A DNA stretch of 33,447 bases from an uncultured Oscillospiraceae bacterium (GCA_934630985.1 CAKTXO010000007.1:1-33447); one strand, 5' to 3'. Shown: positions 1 through 8,249, counted from the stretch's first letter. Made by a program: numbers and translations. Notes: generated from the letters alone by a model not told the origin.

Positions 1-2871
1 CCCCCAGCGGAGGACACCCCGGACGAATCGGAAGATGACCGTAATCTGGGTGCCGAAGCCTACGCCTCTACGCAAAAAAGTATCATGCTGTTCGACTTTG
101 CGGACAACGGCGACTACACGACCCGGCTGAACTACCAGGTGTCGTGCGCCTATAAACCCAACGGCAGCGGCACGACCCGGACAGCCTATGTCAAGAACAT
201 GGGCTGGCACTTTGCAAGGTACGGCGGTGTTGCCCATGCGGATGAACCGCTGTACTGCATTGAGCCTTGGCGTAATTATGCGGCCAGTACCAGCGGCAAT
301 TCCGTGGACCGGGATGTAACGCTAAATGGAAGCGGCAGTACCACCGGAAGCAACGTCTGGTATGCGCTGCCCTCCGCTCGGCGGGAGGCTATCGGGCTTA
401 TCCTTCTGTACAGTGACCAGCAGTGGGATCATTCTATCAGCGTCACCACCACGAAGAAGGACAGCAATCCCAATGTTCCCCTACGGGTAGCTACGCAAAT
501 TCTGATCTATGAAATTGTCTGCGGCCTGCGTGACCCCAGCAGTTTTAACCGGAACAACTCCAACGAGTGCGGCACCTCCGGCGACGTATTTTACAATGCC
601 GCCGCTGCCTCCGTGTCCGGTTTTACCTCCTGCTACAACAGTCTGGTATCCGCGATTCAGTCGGCGAAGAAAATTCCCAGCTTTTGCGGCAGTTCCAGCG
701 GCAACGCCCCTACCATTCAGCTCTCCGGCGATACTGGCAGTGCCTATGATTCCAATGGGGTGCTTTCCAATTTCAGCTTTTCCAACGGAAACGGAGCCAG
801 TTTTTCCAAGAGCGGCAACACCTTGAATATTACCAAAACCGGGAGTATTTCTGAATCCACGGTGTTCACCGCAACCCGGTATCTGCCCTCAGCATCCAAT
901 TCCAGTTATAACATCTGGTATATGTCGGGTTCAAATTACCAGACCACCATTTCCCTGTACAGCACCGGAAGCAGCGGGTTGAATGCCTACTTCAAGATCA
1001 AGGCGCCCTCCTTGGGAAATATCAGCCTGACCAAGACTACAGATGACGGTCAGAATCTATCTGGTTGGAAATTTGGCATCTATTCCGATTCTTCCTGCAC
1101 CAACCTGGTATCTGGGCCGTACACCACCAATTCCAGCGGCAAGTTATCCGTAACGGGTTTGGCCGCAGGCACTTATTATGTCAAAGAATTGGGCAATACG
1201 GATTCCAGTCTGGATGCCTTGTACAGCTGCTCCAGCACCAATCCCCAGCGGGTCACGATTACCTCTGGGCAGACGGCTTCGGTCAGCTTCTATAACAAGC
1301 GGAACACCGGAAGTGTCCAGCTGGTGAAGGAAACAAATACGGGTGAAAATCTGGGCGGTTGGAAGATTGGCCTGTACACGGATTCTGCCTGCACCAAACC
1401 TGTCTCCGGCTCTCCATTCACCACCGGGGCAGATGGCACAGTAACGGTTTCTGGCTTGCAGAAAGGAACCTATTACGCCAAAGAGATTCCCACGGACGAT
1501 CCCTATTGGGAATTTGACACCGCTGTGAAGTCTGTAACAGTTGCTGTTGGAAAGACCGCAGAAGTCACCTTCACCAACACCCACTATGGACGCATCGAAA
1601 TCCGCAAGACCACAAATACAGGCAATCAGCTTGGCGGCTGGACATTCCGGGTGAGAGATTCCGAGGGCAATTCCTACGGAGACTTCACCACCGATGACAA
1701 TGGCTATGCCTGCGCGGACAATCTGCCGTTGGGACGGTACACCGTAGTTGAGCTGCCCACGGAGGATAATTATTGGCTCACAGAACTGGGCTTTCATGAT
1801 GTGACCGTAAGAGCCGGCGAAACCACCATGGATACCTGGCTCAACAAGGAGCAGGGTCTGGTCTGGTTCTATAAAAAGACCAATACCGGCGAATCTGTTG
1901 AGGGCTGGCACATTACTGTGTATTCAGACGAAACCTGTACCCAGAAGGTAGGCACCCTTATCACCAATGCGGACGGCAAGGCTGGTTACTATCTTGACCC
2001 CGGCACCTATTGGGCGAAGGAAACTGGCGATGAGCATGGGCGTTTTGAGGATGAATACTGGATGGTGGATGAAACTGTTCAGAAAATCGAGATTCTGCCC
2101 CATAAGGATACGGAGATCACGTTTACCAATGTCCAGTATGGGAAAGTGAAAATCCAGAAAACCGTGGAGGGCGACGGCAGTCTGGCAGGCTGGGTGTTCC
2201 GGGTGACAGATGCCCATGGCAATGCGGTGGAAAGTTCCCCCTTTACCTCCGGCGAGGACGGCGTGATCCTGACCGCCAATCTGCTGCCTGGGGAATATAC
2301 CGTGGAGGAGCTGTTGCCGGAGGATAGCCTGTATCAGTGTAAAAACGAGAATCCGCAGAAAATTACAGCGGTCCAAGGTCAGACAGCGGAGGTGTCCTTC
2401 GTCAATGCTCTGTGTCCCGGTACGATCACCGTCAAAAAGGTGGATACCACCGGAAGCCCTCTAGCCGGAGCTACGTTCCTGCTGGAATGGAGTGAGGACG
2501 AAAGCACCTGGCAGCCTGTCCAATATTCCGAATCCGTCACAAAAGGCGGTTGCTCTGCGGAAGGGCTGACGGATGGCTACCTGACCAGCGGTGAGGATGG
2601 TATTCTCCAATGGACAGGCCTGCATCCCAGCCTTCATTACCGTTTGACAGAAACAAAAGTCCCGGAGGGTTTTAAGCTGCTCACGGAGACGGCATTCACA
2701 GGAACGATTCCAGCCGATACATTGTCCGTGGAACTGACCGTTGTCAATGCCCGAATCTTTACCATGCCGGAAACAGGTGCGGTATCCGGGGCCGTTCTTC
2801 GGGTGCTTGGGTTGGCTGCGGCTATCAGTTGCCTTTGTATGCTTTCTGTTCTATCCAGAAAAAGGCATTGA
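1..2871 (+). CDS. Thioester- and CnaB-domain surface adhesin, sortase-anchored (5' partial)
   Basis: Cell-wall-anchored adhesin or pilus tip protein. The frame is open to the window edge, so the ATG at 85 is internal and the signal peptide is missing. Counting from that ATG, Cys58 in YCIEPW and Gln138 in the ATQ motif look like the Cys-Gln pair of a thioester domain, which can bind host surfaces covalently. Six CnaB-type repeats of about 90-95 residues follow, starting near 1018, 1309, 1591, 1858, 2143 and 2422. Most begin with a K-T/E-x-N-T-G-like strand and contain the E-box (Y-x-V/A-K/E-E). The C-terminus has the sortase motif MPETG (from 2764), a hydrophobic segment and a short basic tail (RKRH). 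A pilin gene on the same strand lies 900 bp downstream, which suggests a pilus or adhesin locus now interrupted by the minus-strand toxin-antitoxin genes. The domain calls are strong; the ligand is unknown. Confidence 0.9.
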   Translation, partial: PPAEDTPDESEDDRNLGAEAYASTQKSIMLFDFADNGDYTTRLNYQVSCAYKPNGSGTTRTAYVKNMGWHFARYGGVAHADEPLYCIEPWRNYAASTSGNSVDRDVTLNGSGSTTGSNVWYALPSARREAIGLILLYSDQQWDHSISVTTTKKDSNPNVPLRVATQILIYEIVCGLRDPSSFNRNNSNECGTSGDVFYNAAAASVSGFTSCYNSLVSAIQSAKKIPSFCGSSSGNAPTIQLSGDTGSAYDSNGVLSNFSFSNGNGASFSKSGNTLNITKTGSISESTVFTATRYLPSASNSSYNIWYMSGSNYQTTISLYSTGSSGLNAYFKIKAPSLGNISLTKTTDDGQNLSGWKFGIYSDSSCTNLVSGPYTTNSSGKLSVTGLAAGTYYVKELGNTDSSLDALYSCSSTNPQRVTITSGQTASVSFYNKRNTGSVQLVKETNTGENLGGWKIGLYTDSACTKPVSGSPFTTGADGTVTVSGLQKGTYYAKEIPTDDPYWEFDTAVKSVTVAVGKTAEVTFTNTHYGRIEIRKTTNTGNQLGGWTFRVRDSEGNSYGDFTTDDNGYACADNLPLGRYTVVELPTEDNYWLTELGFHDVTVRAGETTMDTWLNKEQGLVWFYKKTNTGESVEGWHITVYSDETCTQKVGTLITNADGKAGYYLDPGTYWAKETGDEHGRFEDEYWMVDETVQKIEILPHKDTEITFTNVQYGKVKIQKTVEGDGSLAGWVFRVTDAHGNAVESSPFTSGEDGVILTANLLPGEYTVEELLPEDSLYQCKNENPQKITAVQGQTAEVSFVNALCPGTITVKKVDTTGSPLAGATFLLEWSEDESTWQPVQYSESVTKGGCSAEGLTDGYLTSGEDGILQWTGLHPSLHYRLTETKVPEGFKLLTETAFTGTIPADTLSVELTVVNARIFTMPETGAVSGAVLRVLGLAAAISCLCMLSVLSRKRH

Positions 2872-2875
2872 GAAA

Positions 2876-2898
2876 GCCGGAAGCAAACCGCTTCCGGC
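2876..2898 (-). terminator. Hairpin between convergent adhesin and toxN genes
   Basis: GCCGGAAGC and GCTTCCGGC form a 9-bp stem with a 5-nt loop, 4 bp after the adhesin stop and 6 bp from the toxin stop. On the minus strand it is followed by CTTTCTC, a weak T-tract. It probably ends both convergent transcripts. Confidence 0.6.
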
Positions 2899-2903
2899 AA
2901 AAG

Positions 2904-3470
2904 TCATATGGACTGATACTGATTGCAGGCATCTTCCAATCTTGAAAAGTTACAGTACATAGGATAAACCTTTCCCGTTTCTTTCTGTTCCCTGTAAATC
3001 TGGGTGACTTTAGAAAGAATACCGCCCTGTATTTTCTGGCAAAATCTGTATTCCTTTTCAAGTAGATCCGCATATTTCTGATCTTCCAGCTTTGCAAATT
3101 CAATTTGGCTGTACAAACCATCGGCAACAGGGATCATTTTCTTTAGGTCAAGTGCAGCAAAAATTTTCAGTGCATCCGTCTCTGAAATGGATTTGAAAAT
3201 ATCCCGTTTACGAAGCTCCGTCTTTTTTACCTGTTCGTAAATCAGGTAATGGGCAGAACCTACATTCTTCCACTTTGCGTGTTTGGGCTTTCCAGAGGTT
3301 AAAGGTATGAAGTAAGTATATGTTTCGATTATTACGAGGATGCCGAGAAAAGGCTTTTGCGTGTAGTCTTTTTCCTGCGTAAACTGCACTTCCGGCTCTA
3401 TGGTGTTTAGGTACTGCAAATAGCGTGTATCCACGTTATAGAAGCCTAAATTATCAAATCTTACAGTCAT
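2904..3470 (-). CDS. Type III toxin-antitoxin system toxin, ToxN/AbiQ family
   Basis: Predicted endoribonuclease toxin of 188 residues, close to the usual length of the ToxN/AbiQ/CptN family (about 160-200). The N-terminal block with FYNVD..Y..YL, then KPFLGIL and YFIPLTS.KPKH..W, matches the conserved start of this family, where a Thr/Ser in the PLTS strand is catalytic in characterised members. The ATG at 3470 is chosen because it follows AGGAAA. The open frame extends to 3599, but that stretch is the terminator and antitoxin repeats. The gene layout confirms the call: promoter, two tandem repeats, terminator and toxin lie in that order on one strand. These systems act in plasmid maintenance or phage abortive infection. 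I infer activity; nothing looks truncated. Confidence 0.86.
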   Translation of the reverse strand: MTVRFDNLGFYNVDTRYLQYLNTIEPEVQFTQEKDYTQKPFLGILVIIETYTYFIPLTSGKPKHAKWKNVGSAHYLIYEQVKKTELRKRDIFKSISETDALKIFAALDLKKMIPVADGLYSQIEFAKLEDQKYADLLEKEYRFCQKIQGGILSKVTQIYREQKETGKVYPMYCNFSRLEDACNQYQSI

Positions 3471-3492
3471 TTCTTTGTTTCCTCTCAAAAAA

Positions 3493-3516
3493 ACGGAGGG
3501 ACCTAAATCCCTCCGT
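3493..3516 (-). terminator. Attenuating terminator between antitoxin RNA and toxin gene
   Basis: On the minus strand ACGGAGGGA, a 6-nt loop and TCCCTCCGT are followed by seven T. This sits between the repeats and the toxin start, exactly where type III systems place the terminator that keeps antitoxin RNA in excess over toxin mRNA. Confidence 0.9.
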
Positions 3517-3620
3517 ATCATTAACGCCCCGCACTTGGGATATAGGTGGCGGAACACCTGCTGTAAAGCCTCGCACTTGGGATGTGGGTGGCGAAACACC
3601 CGCTGTGAACCTCTCGGTTC
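3517..3620 (-). ncRNA. Type III antitoxin RNA (ToxI-like), two 42-nt repeats
   Basis: Two direct repeats with a 42-nt period lie at 3531-3572 and 3573-3614 (plus coordinates). Both contain GCACTTGGGAT and the short stem GGTG...CACC. Differences between them are mostly compensatory or single-base (for example GGTGG/CACC against GGGTGG/CACCC). In this family the toxin cuts the precursor into repeat-length pseudoknot RNAs that wrap and inhibit the toxin. The transcript would start near 3620, about 7 nt after the -10 box. Period and copy number fit a two-repeat CptI-like antitoxin better than the longer ToxI arrays, but the subtype is inferred. Confidence 0.82.
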
Positions 3621-3626
3621 ACTATT

Positions 3627-3655
3627 ATTATATGCAATCCGTTAGAAAAAAGCAA
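3627..3655 (-). promoter_or_regulatory. Sigma-A promoter of the toxI-toxN locus
   Basis: TTGCTT (3650-3655), a 17-bp spacer and a perfect TATAAT (3627-3632), read on the minus strand, place the start just ahead of the repeats. Confidence 0.85.
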
Positions 3656-3710
3656 CATCTATTTTCAAAAAATCTGTGGAAAAGAAGGGCAATCATGTAT
3701 TTTTTCCACG

Positions 3711-3733
3711 CCAGGGATAAGCCCTGGTTTTTT
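3711..3733 (+). terminator. Intrinsic terminator upstream of the pilin gene
   Basis: CCAGGG, loop ATAAG, CCCTGG, then TTTTTT. It lies 50 bp before the pilin start, so it could be a leader attenuator of the pilin gene or the end of a plus-strand transcript running through the toxIN locus. Confidence 0.6.
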
Positions 3734-3783
3734 CATGTTCAAAATTCAACCTCAAAATTTTATTCAAGAAAGGAAACTGCTCT

Positions 3784-4467
3784 ATGAAAAGCATCACAAA
3801 AATTCTTTCCCTGTTCCTAGCTTTGACACTGCTCCTGTCCTTCCCGGTGGCCGTCTCCGCTGCGGAATTGGCGAATGTGCCCACCATCGACGTATCCAAA
3901 ACCGGCTCTCTGACCATCTACAAGTACGATCTTACCAATGCCGAAAAGGACGGTGTATGGGATTCCAGCTATGTGTCTACCGGCGTTTATGACGAAGCCG
4001 GGGTAAACAATGTTCTGGGCGGAAATGCTTCCTCCACTCTGGGCAACGGCGAAACCGGCTACGGATATGCCATTAAGGGTGTCGAGTTTACCTATGTAAA
4101 GGTGGCCGACATTTTCCAGTACGGCGAAACCGAAACCACCGACGGTCATGTGGAAATCCTGTATGCCGTGGACAAGGCCAAAGGTTCTGACCTCCTGAAT
4201 ACTCTGGGTCTGGCGGACGGAAAGAATCGGTACGAAAAAGCGGATGCTCTGGATGAAACCAAGTATTACTACCAGTCTGATGTGCTGATCTCCGCCCTGT
4301 CCTCCGGCTTGACTGCCAACGCTACCACTGTTAAGAACGCCATGGAGCGTTACGCTGCCACCAACGGTACAGCCATGCCCCTGACGGATTCCTACGGCAA
4401 GAGCAAGGTCGAGAATCTTCCTTTGGGTCTGTATCTGGTTGCAGAAACCAAAGTCCCTGAAGGTTGA
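3784..4467 (+). pseudogene. Major pilin, isopeptide-forming SpaH/EbpB type, truncated at the E-box
   Basis: Sortase-assembled pilus backbone subunit. It has a signal peptide (about residues 1-27, cleaved near VSA-AE) and the N-terminal pilin domain with VSKTGSLTIYKYD. The gene stops at residue 227, immediately after the E-box LVAETKVPEG, at a TGA. Relatives run to about 450-550 residues with CnaB domains and an LPXTG anchor, all absent here. Without the anchor it cannot be displayed by sortase. The start is supported by AAAGGAAA upstream. Beyond the stop the sequence belongs to a conjugative element on the other strand, so the truncation marks a recombination or assembly junction. Confidence 0.8.
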
Positions 4468-4729
4468 TAAGGTCTTTCACGCTCCCGGCGTGTTCCCCCA
4501 GCGTCACCGCCGCCGTGAATTTGTCCCTGTCCTCGTCGCCCTGCATTTCTAAGAGCTTCCCTAAATAATTCAGCTCGTCAACGGTGCTGCCCTGTACCAC
4601 GGGAAGCGGCACGTCAAAGGGGCATTGCTCGGTGTCTGCAAAGCCGTTGATGAAAAAGTCCTGCGGGTTGTCTGCGGTAATGCCGACGCTTTTCATGGCG
4701 GCGTGAAGCTGCTCCGTGGTGGTCGGCAT
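4460..4729 (-). pseudogene. ArdA-like antirestriction protein, N-terminal fragment
   Basis: Starts at the ATG at 4729 (MPTTTEQLHAAMKSVGI) and resembles Clostridia ArdA proteins through DELNYLGKLLEM and VKDLINL. ArdA is an acidic DNA mimic that protects incoming conjugative DNA from type I restriction enzymes. Only about 90 residues remain. The similarity stops at 4460-4465, where the pilin gene begins on the opposite strand. The open frame runs on into pilin antisense and is not meaningful there. The family call is by recall of characteristic strings, so moderate. Confidence 0.6.
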
Positions 4730-4861
4730 AGCGCACCTACGGCGATACATACGCCCGCCGGGTGTCGCCCCACAAATGCGATTGCTTTTTTTGTTTCCTC
4801 GGCGGTCTTTTTTGCGGCTTTCCGGGTGTTTTCGGCTGCGTTCTTGACAGACTTCGCGCCC
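4730..4861 (-). pseudogene. Fragment of a CD1108-type conjugative-element protein
   Basis: This stretch lies between the VirD4 and ArdA pieces. In a frame different from the surrounding open frame it encodes a Lys/Ala-rich helix (GAKSVKNAAENTRKAAKK, then TAEETKKAIAF and a short hydrophobic start). This resembles the region before the membrane anchor of the CD1108-family cell-wall hydrolases of Clostridia conjugative elements. Only about 40 codons survive, with no start and no stop of their own. The boundaries are approximate. Confidence 0.5.
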
Positions 4862-5389
4862 TGTGCCTTTCGGGTCTGTAACGACGTATGAGCTGTGCAT
4901 TTGCATAAGCGACGGTTTGACGAAAAACCGGGTTTTGCCGCTGCCGGAACCGCCGATCACAAGGATATTTTTATTCCTCGCATATTTCGGCTGCTTTGGG
5001 CGGCTGTTCATGGTAAGCCGTTCCGTCTGCGTCAAGGGGATATTATTTTCAAATACCGGGTCTATGTACGGCTTTATGTCCTCTGCCGTTCCCCAGCGTG
5101 CGCTGCCGTACTCAATGCCTTTGCGGTATTTCTTCGCGTTCTTGCCTTTCATGTAAACGGCAAGCCGGATAATGACCGCCCCGGCAATGCCGATCAGTAA
5201 GTCGGCAGGGTGGAAGCTGGGGGCTGCGCTGGCAAAGGCGGCGGTGAAGCCTTCCCCCAAGTGTAAAATCTTCTGGCTTGCGTCCATGCCGGGGGAAAGC
5301 CGGACAGCCGCGCCCACCTTGTCAAACAGGTACACAAAGAGCAGATAGGGCGCGTTTAAGATAAGCAGCTTTTTGATTTCCGGCTTCAT
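4862..5389 (-). pseudogene. VirD4/TraG coupling protein, N-terminal fragment
   Basis: Type IV secretion coupling ATPase that hands the relaxosome to the mating channel. The first 176 residues are recognisable: a membrane segment around residues 8-25, a second at 63-78, the YGSARWGT motif, and the Walker A GGSGSGKT (residues 146-153), ending in VVTDPKGT. Full proteins have about 600 residues, so Walker B and the rest are missing. The ATG at 5389 overlaps the stop of the upstream PcfB-containing gene (ATGA), the normal pcfB-virD4 arrangement. The open frame continues downstream but encodes unrelated fragments, so no working coupling protein is expected. Confidence 0.85.
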
Positions 5390-6483
5390 AGCGACACCTC
5401 CCTGTCCTTGTGTTTGGTCTGCTGGCGGCTGGTGTTCAGCTCCTTTGCCTTTTCCCAGAAAGCGGCTAATGCCTTTCGGATTGAGGGCTTTTTGTCCTGC
5501 GTCAGTTTCTTAGCGGAAAACTCCTTGAAAGCGGCGGTCAGCACGTCCGCGTCCCTGCCCTTGAAGAATACAAGGTAGCGGGGCGGGGTTTCCGTCGCGT
5601 CCTTTTTCAGCGCAAAGTCGATACCGTATTTTTTAGCGGTACTCTCAAACGCCTTGATATTGTCGTTTGTGATCTCAATGTTGGAAACGCCCGTGTTCTG
5701 CTTCATAAGCTGCTTCATAAACTTAGCTTTCACCAGCTCGGCGGGGTAGTCGTCCCCGGCAATGCGGATTGTCTTTCTCCGGGTGCAGACGGTTTCCAGC
5801 ATGAGGTCAACAATTTCGTCCAGCCTGTCACCGTCAAACTTCATTTCCTGCATGAGAATGTCATAGTCGATATTGTCCTTGATGATCTCCCGGTAAATCT
5901 CATATGCGCTCTGTGTGTCCGCTTCCTTTCGTTTCCGTTCCGGCGGCGCAGCCGCTTCTCCGTCAGAGGGAGAGGGGTTAGGGGAAAGGATAGGAATGGA
6001 ATGGGTACTTTGTAAATCTGTATTTGTTTTTTCTTTTGTTGGTAAGTCAGTCTTTTGTATATCTTTATTTAATTGCATTGGATTTTCCGTCGTCGGTTTA
6101 CCCGGTGTCGGATTTTCCAATATCGGGTTGCCCGGTGTTGGATTTTCCAATATCGGTTTTTCCAATCCCGGCGGGGTGTCGTCCGGCGGCTGGGGCTGCT
6201 CATATATGGTGTACTCAATGGCGGTCATTTTGCCTTTCTCGTCCCGTCCCTGCCGCCGCTTGATATACCCGGCTTTTTCCAGCTCCCACACGGCGGTACG
6301 GATAGCGTCGATACTTTCCCGGTTGATCTGTGACAGCCCCGCAAGGGTATAGTCCCAATCTTCGGGCAGGGAAAGCATTTGCGACAAAAGCCCCTTTGCC
6401 TTTAAGGTCAGTTCCTTGTTGCGTAAATGGTGGTTGCTCATAACGGTATAGCCCTTGTTGCGCTCCACTCGGAAAACTGCCAT
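5386..6483 (-). CDS. Rep (DUF6017-type) - PcfB fusion protein
   Basis: In-frame fusion of two conjugative-element proteins, 365 residues. Residues 1-95 form the winged-helix DNA-binding domain of the DUF6017-type replication initiators. Residues 100-135 are a Pro-rich linker with repeats of ILENPTPG. Residues 190-256 are the start of the DUF6017 domain (YEIYREIIKDNIDY through AGDDYPAELVKAKFMK). From about residue 258 the sequence becomes the C-terminal part of PcfB (DUF3801): NTGVSNIEITNDNIKAFES, PRYLVFFKGRDAD, and KDREVS at the end. Normally these are separate genes with others between. The joint lies on an 11-bp direct repeat (5698-5708 and 5710-5720). The start follows AAAGGAGTGATGAAGCT. 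The fusion may lack both activities. Confidence 0.82.
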   Translation of the reverse strand: MAVFRVERNKGYTVMSNHHLRNKELTLKAKGLLSQMLSLPEDWDYTLAGLSQINRESIDAIRTAVWELEKAGYIKRRQGRDEKGKMTAIEYTIYEQPQPPDDTPPGLEKPILENPTPGNPILENPTPGKPTTENPMQLNKDIQKTDLPTKEKTNTDLQSTHSIPILSPNPSPSDGEAAAPPERKRKEADTQSAYEIYREIIKDNIDYDILMQEMKFDGDRLDEIVDLMLETVCTRRKTIRIAGDDYPAELVKAKFMKQLMKQNTGVSNIEITNDNIKAFESTAKKYGIDFALKKDATETPPRYLVFFKGRDADVLTAAFKEFSAKKLTQDKKPSIRKALAAFWEKAKELNTSRQQTKHKDREVSL

Positions 6484-6641
6484 AGCTTCATCACTCCTTT
6501 GGTTGTGTATTTGTTACGCGATAGAACGCCATTTTGCCGGGTTTAGGTATAAATCCCTGTCCCCGGCAGAAACGCGCCCGCAAAGCCGCATATAGCAAGG
6601 CTCTTTTCGCCCCTACTGCGTAACATGAGGGCATAAAAAAA

Positions 6642-6684
6642 GCGGCGTTCCTGTTCTCCCTGTATAGGGATAGAGAAACGCCGC
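6642..6684 (-). terminator. Terminator or attenuator upstream of rep
   Basis: GCGGCGTT and AACGCCGC form the base of a long hairpin with an inner CCCTATACAGGG palindrome. On the minus strand seven T follow. It lies 160 bp before the rep start. A 31-codon open frame (6613-6708, minus) starts just upstream and runs through the hairpin, so a leader-peptide role is possible. Confidence 0.75.
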
Positions 6685-6708
6685 GTCTGCGTCGTATTCA
6701 GTTTTCAT

Positions 6709-7055
6709 TTATTCTTTCTCAATGCTGTGTGCTGGTGGATGGGCTTGCAGGGTTCCGGGCGGCATATCAAGGCTCTTTCCCTCAAAAGTAGTAAATTGGT
6801 AGTAAATTCAGCTTGAAATCCTGCTTGTATGCCCGTAAATCAAGGCTTTTTTGAGATAATCAACCATTTTACATATAAAATCAAAGCTTATTGTTTGGTT
6901 TCTGTGGAAAGTATAACCCTCCATCATATTTTGTAGCAACGAGTCTGTAGCGAACCCGGTTACTGATTTGTGAAGGCCCTGCCATTTCCATAGGCCAGTG
7001 AATCCCTTTTCCAGCAGCGTGAGCGGCAGTTTTCCACATTCCCATAATGCGGAAA
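6709..7055. other. Gene-poor stretch in the element
   Basis: No convincing gene. A minus-strand frame covers 6808-7055 but reads as a shadow extension of the 7056-7388 region in another frame, with no good start. The close pair AGTAGTAAATTGGTAGTAAATTCAG at about 6786-6810 is a short AT-rich direct repeat. Confidence 0.4.
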
Positions 7056-7388
7056 TTATCCTATAATCAGTCGGTATACGGTTAGCGGTACATACCAAAC
7101 TGCAACAATCAGCCGCCAGACCAGGACGAACCCACCAATCACGCCGCCGATAATGAAGTTCAGCGCAAACAGGGCAATCCCGCCGCCCATGGAGCTGCTG
7201 CCTGGTACAAACCAGAGCCACATCCGGTGGAGGCCAAAGGGCAGCCCGCAGAGTATCCAAAGCCACAGATAGTCAACCGCTCCGTCCTTCATACAAGCAG
7301 ATTTGAAAATGCACACCAGCAGGGCCGCTCCGGCCACGGGTACTATGCTTTTTCTGAAAAACTGAAAGATCGCTTCTTTTCTTGTCAT
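7056..7388 (-). CDS. Small membrane protein of conjugative elements (DUF6050-like)
   Basis: 110 residues starting MTRKEAIFQFFRKS. It has about three hydrophobic segments (VPVAGAALLVCIF, DYLWLWILCGLPFGL, and GGIALFALNFIIGGVIGGFVL), so it is an integral membrane protein. I chose the ATG at 7388 rather than 7412 because the family-like start MTRKEA is there. It resembles small DUF6050-type proteins carried between relaxase and replication genes of Clostridia conjugative elements. The function is unknown. Confidence 0.62.
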   Translation of the reverse strand: MTRKEAIFQFFRKSIVPVAGAALLVCIFKSACMKDGAVDYLWLWILCGLPFGLHRMWLWFVPGSSSMGGGIALFALNFIIGGVIGGFVLVWRLIVAVWYVPLTVYRLIIG

Positions 7389-7459
7389 GGCATATCGCCT
7401 CCCGGAATCCATTATAACAGCTGCACGTTTAGGAGGCGCTAATAATCTGCGAACGATGC

Positions 7460-7780
7460 CTATTCCGCAAACTTTTCCCAGACCTTTTCGTATCCGGCAA
7501 ATCCTTCATCCACAATGCACCCCACATCCTCGCTGCCCACGCTTTTCCGCTGGCCGCAGGAGACGTTCGCCAGAATCAGCACCAGGCGCACGGCGTTGAA
7601 CAGGTGCGTTTTGATTTCCTCCTCCTTGGTCGCCCAGCCTCGGTTGGGGGTATCCCCCGGGCGGTGGAGGGTGTTGGACAGATGGGCCAGTTCTTCCAGG
7701 GCGCGTTTGCATTTTCCCTCGTACCAGCTCTGCATATTGGGCACCTTCCCGGTGACGATGATGACCGGCTTTTCATTCAT
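7460..7780 (-). CDS. Hypothetical protein downstream of the relaxase
   Basis: 106 residues, soluble, no signal peptide or membrane segment. It starts at the ATG at 7780 with AAGGAG about 9 nt upstream and lies 15 bp after the relaxase stop, so it was probably cotranscribed with it. It holds an Arg/Lys-rich N-terminal half and a C-terminal stretch with VSCGQRKSVGSEDVGC. I do not recognise the family. Codon use fits the surrounding element genes rather than the AT-rich block at 8250-9170. Confidence 0.55.
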   Translation of the reverse strand: MNEKPVIIVTGKVPNMQSWYEGKCKRALEELAHLSNTLHRPGDTPNRGWATKEEEIKTHLFNAVRLVLILANVSCGQRKSVGSEDVGCIVDEGFAGYEKVWEKFAE

Positions 7781-7795
7781 ATAGCATTCTCCTTT

Positions 7796-8240
7796 TTATT
7801 CTAGCTCTTGTGTAATGCTCTGCTCCGGCGGGAGCAGAATGTCCAGATTTCGTTTGATGGTATCGTACTCTTTCGCCTGCCGCTTGGCGGCGGTGTACTG
7901 CGCGTACAAAGTACCCTTCCGCACAGTCAATTCCGACAGCTCCGTTTCCAGCTTTTCAGCGGCGGGCAGCGGGACAGCTTCTAGCCGTTTTAACTCCCGT
8001 GCGGCGGCCTCAAAAAGAATGATTTCAGTTTCATGCCCACGAAGAAACTTTTCCTTATCCTCCGATTTCCGGTAGCGGTTATAGATGGGGCGGCACTTCC
8101 GGTAGGTGGCAGCGTATTTGGCGATTAGATTTAGCTCCGCAATTCTCGCCTCCACAGCCTTGATGGAGGCGAGTGAATCGTCAACAGCAGTGTTCAACTC
8201 TGCAAGCCTATTACCCAACGCCTCATACGCAATAGATTCA
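7796..8240 (-). pseudogene. Relaxase/mobilisation nuclease, C-terminal fragment
   Basis: About 148 residues of helical, coiled-coil sequence (AVEARIAELNLIAKYAATYRK, then RYRKSEDKEKFLRGHE, and YDTIKRNLDILL) match the C-terminal tail of the MobA/TnpZ-type relaxases of Clostridia elements. The N-terminal nuclease domain with its Tyr and HxH motif is absent. The similarity stops around 8235-8250, where base composition turns AT-rich. The open frame upstream of that point belongs to the foreign block. DNA nicking is therefore lost unless another relaxase is present. Confidence 0.7.
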
Positions 8241-8249
8241 TGTTTGCTT

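Noticed and set aside
3526..3614. Possible CRISPR array
   Set aside because: The two 42-nt units are contiguous with no spacers, and promoter, terminator and toxin gene around them identify a type III antitoxin.
6070..6180. Tandem DNA repeat
   Set aside because: It encodes the Pro-rich linker of the Rep protein (ILENPTPG units), a normal variable linker in this family.
6808..7266. 152-residue minus-strand gene
   Set aside because: It overlaps the DUF6050-like membrane protein in another frame and reads as a Cys/Arg/Pro-rich shadow in the overlap; the remaining tail has no start of its own.
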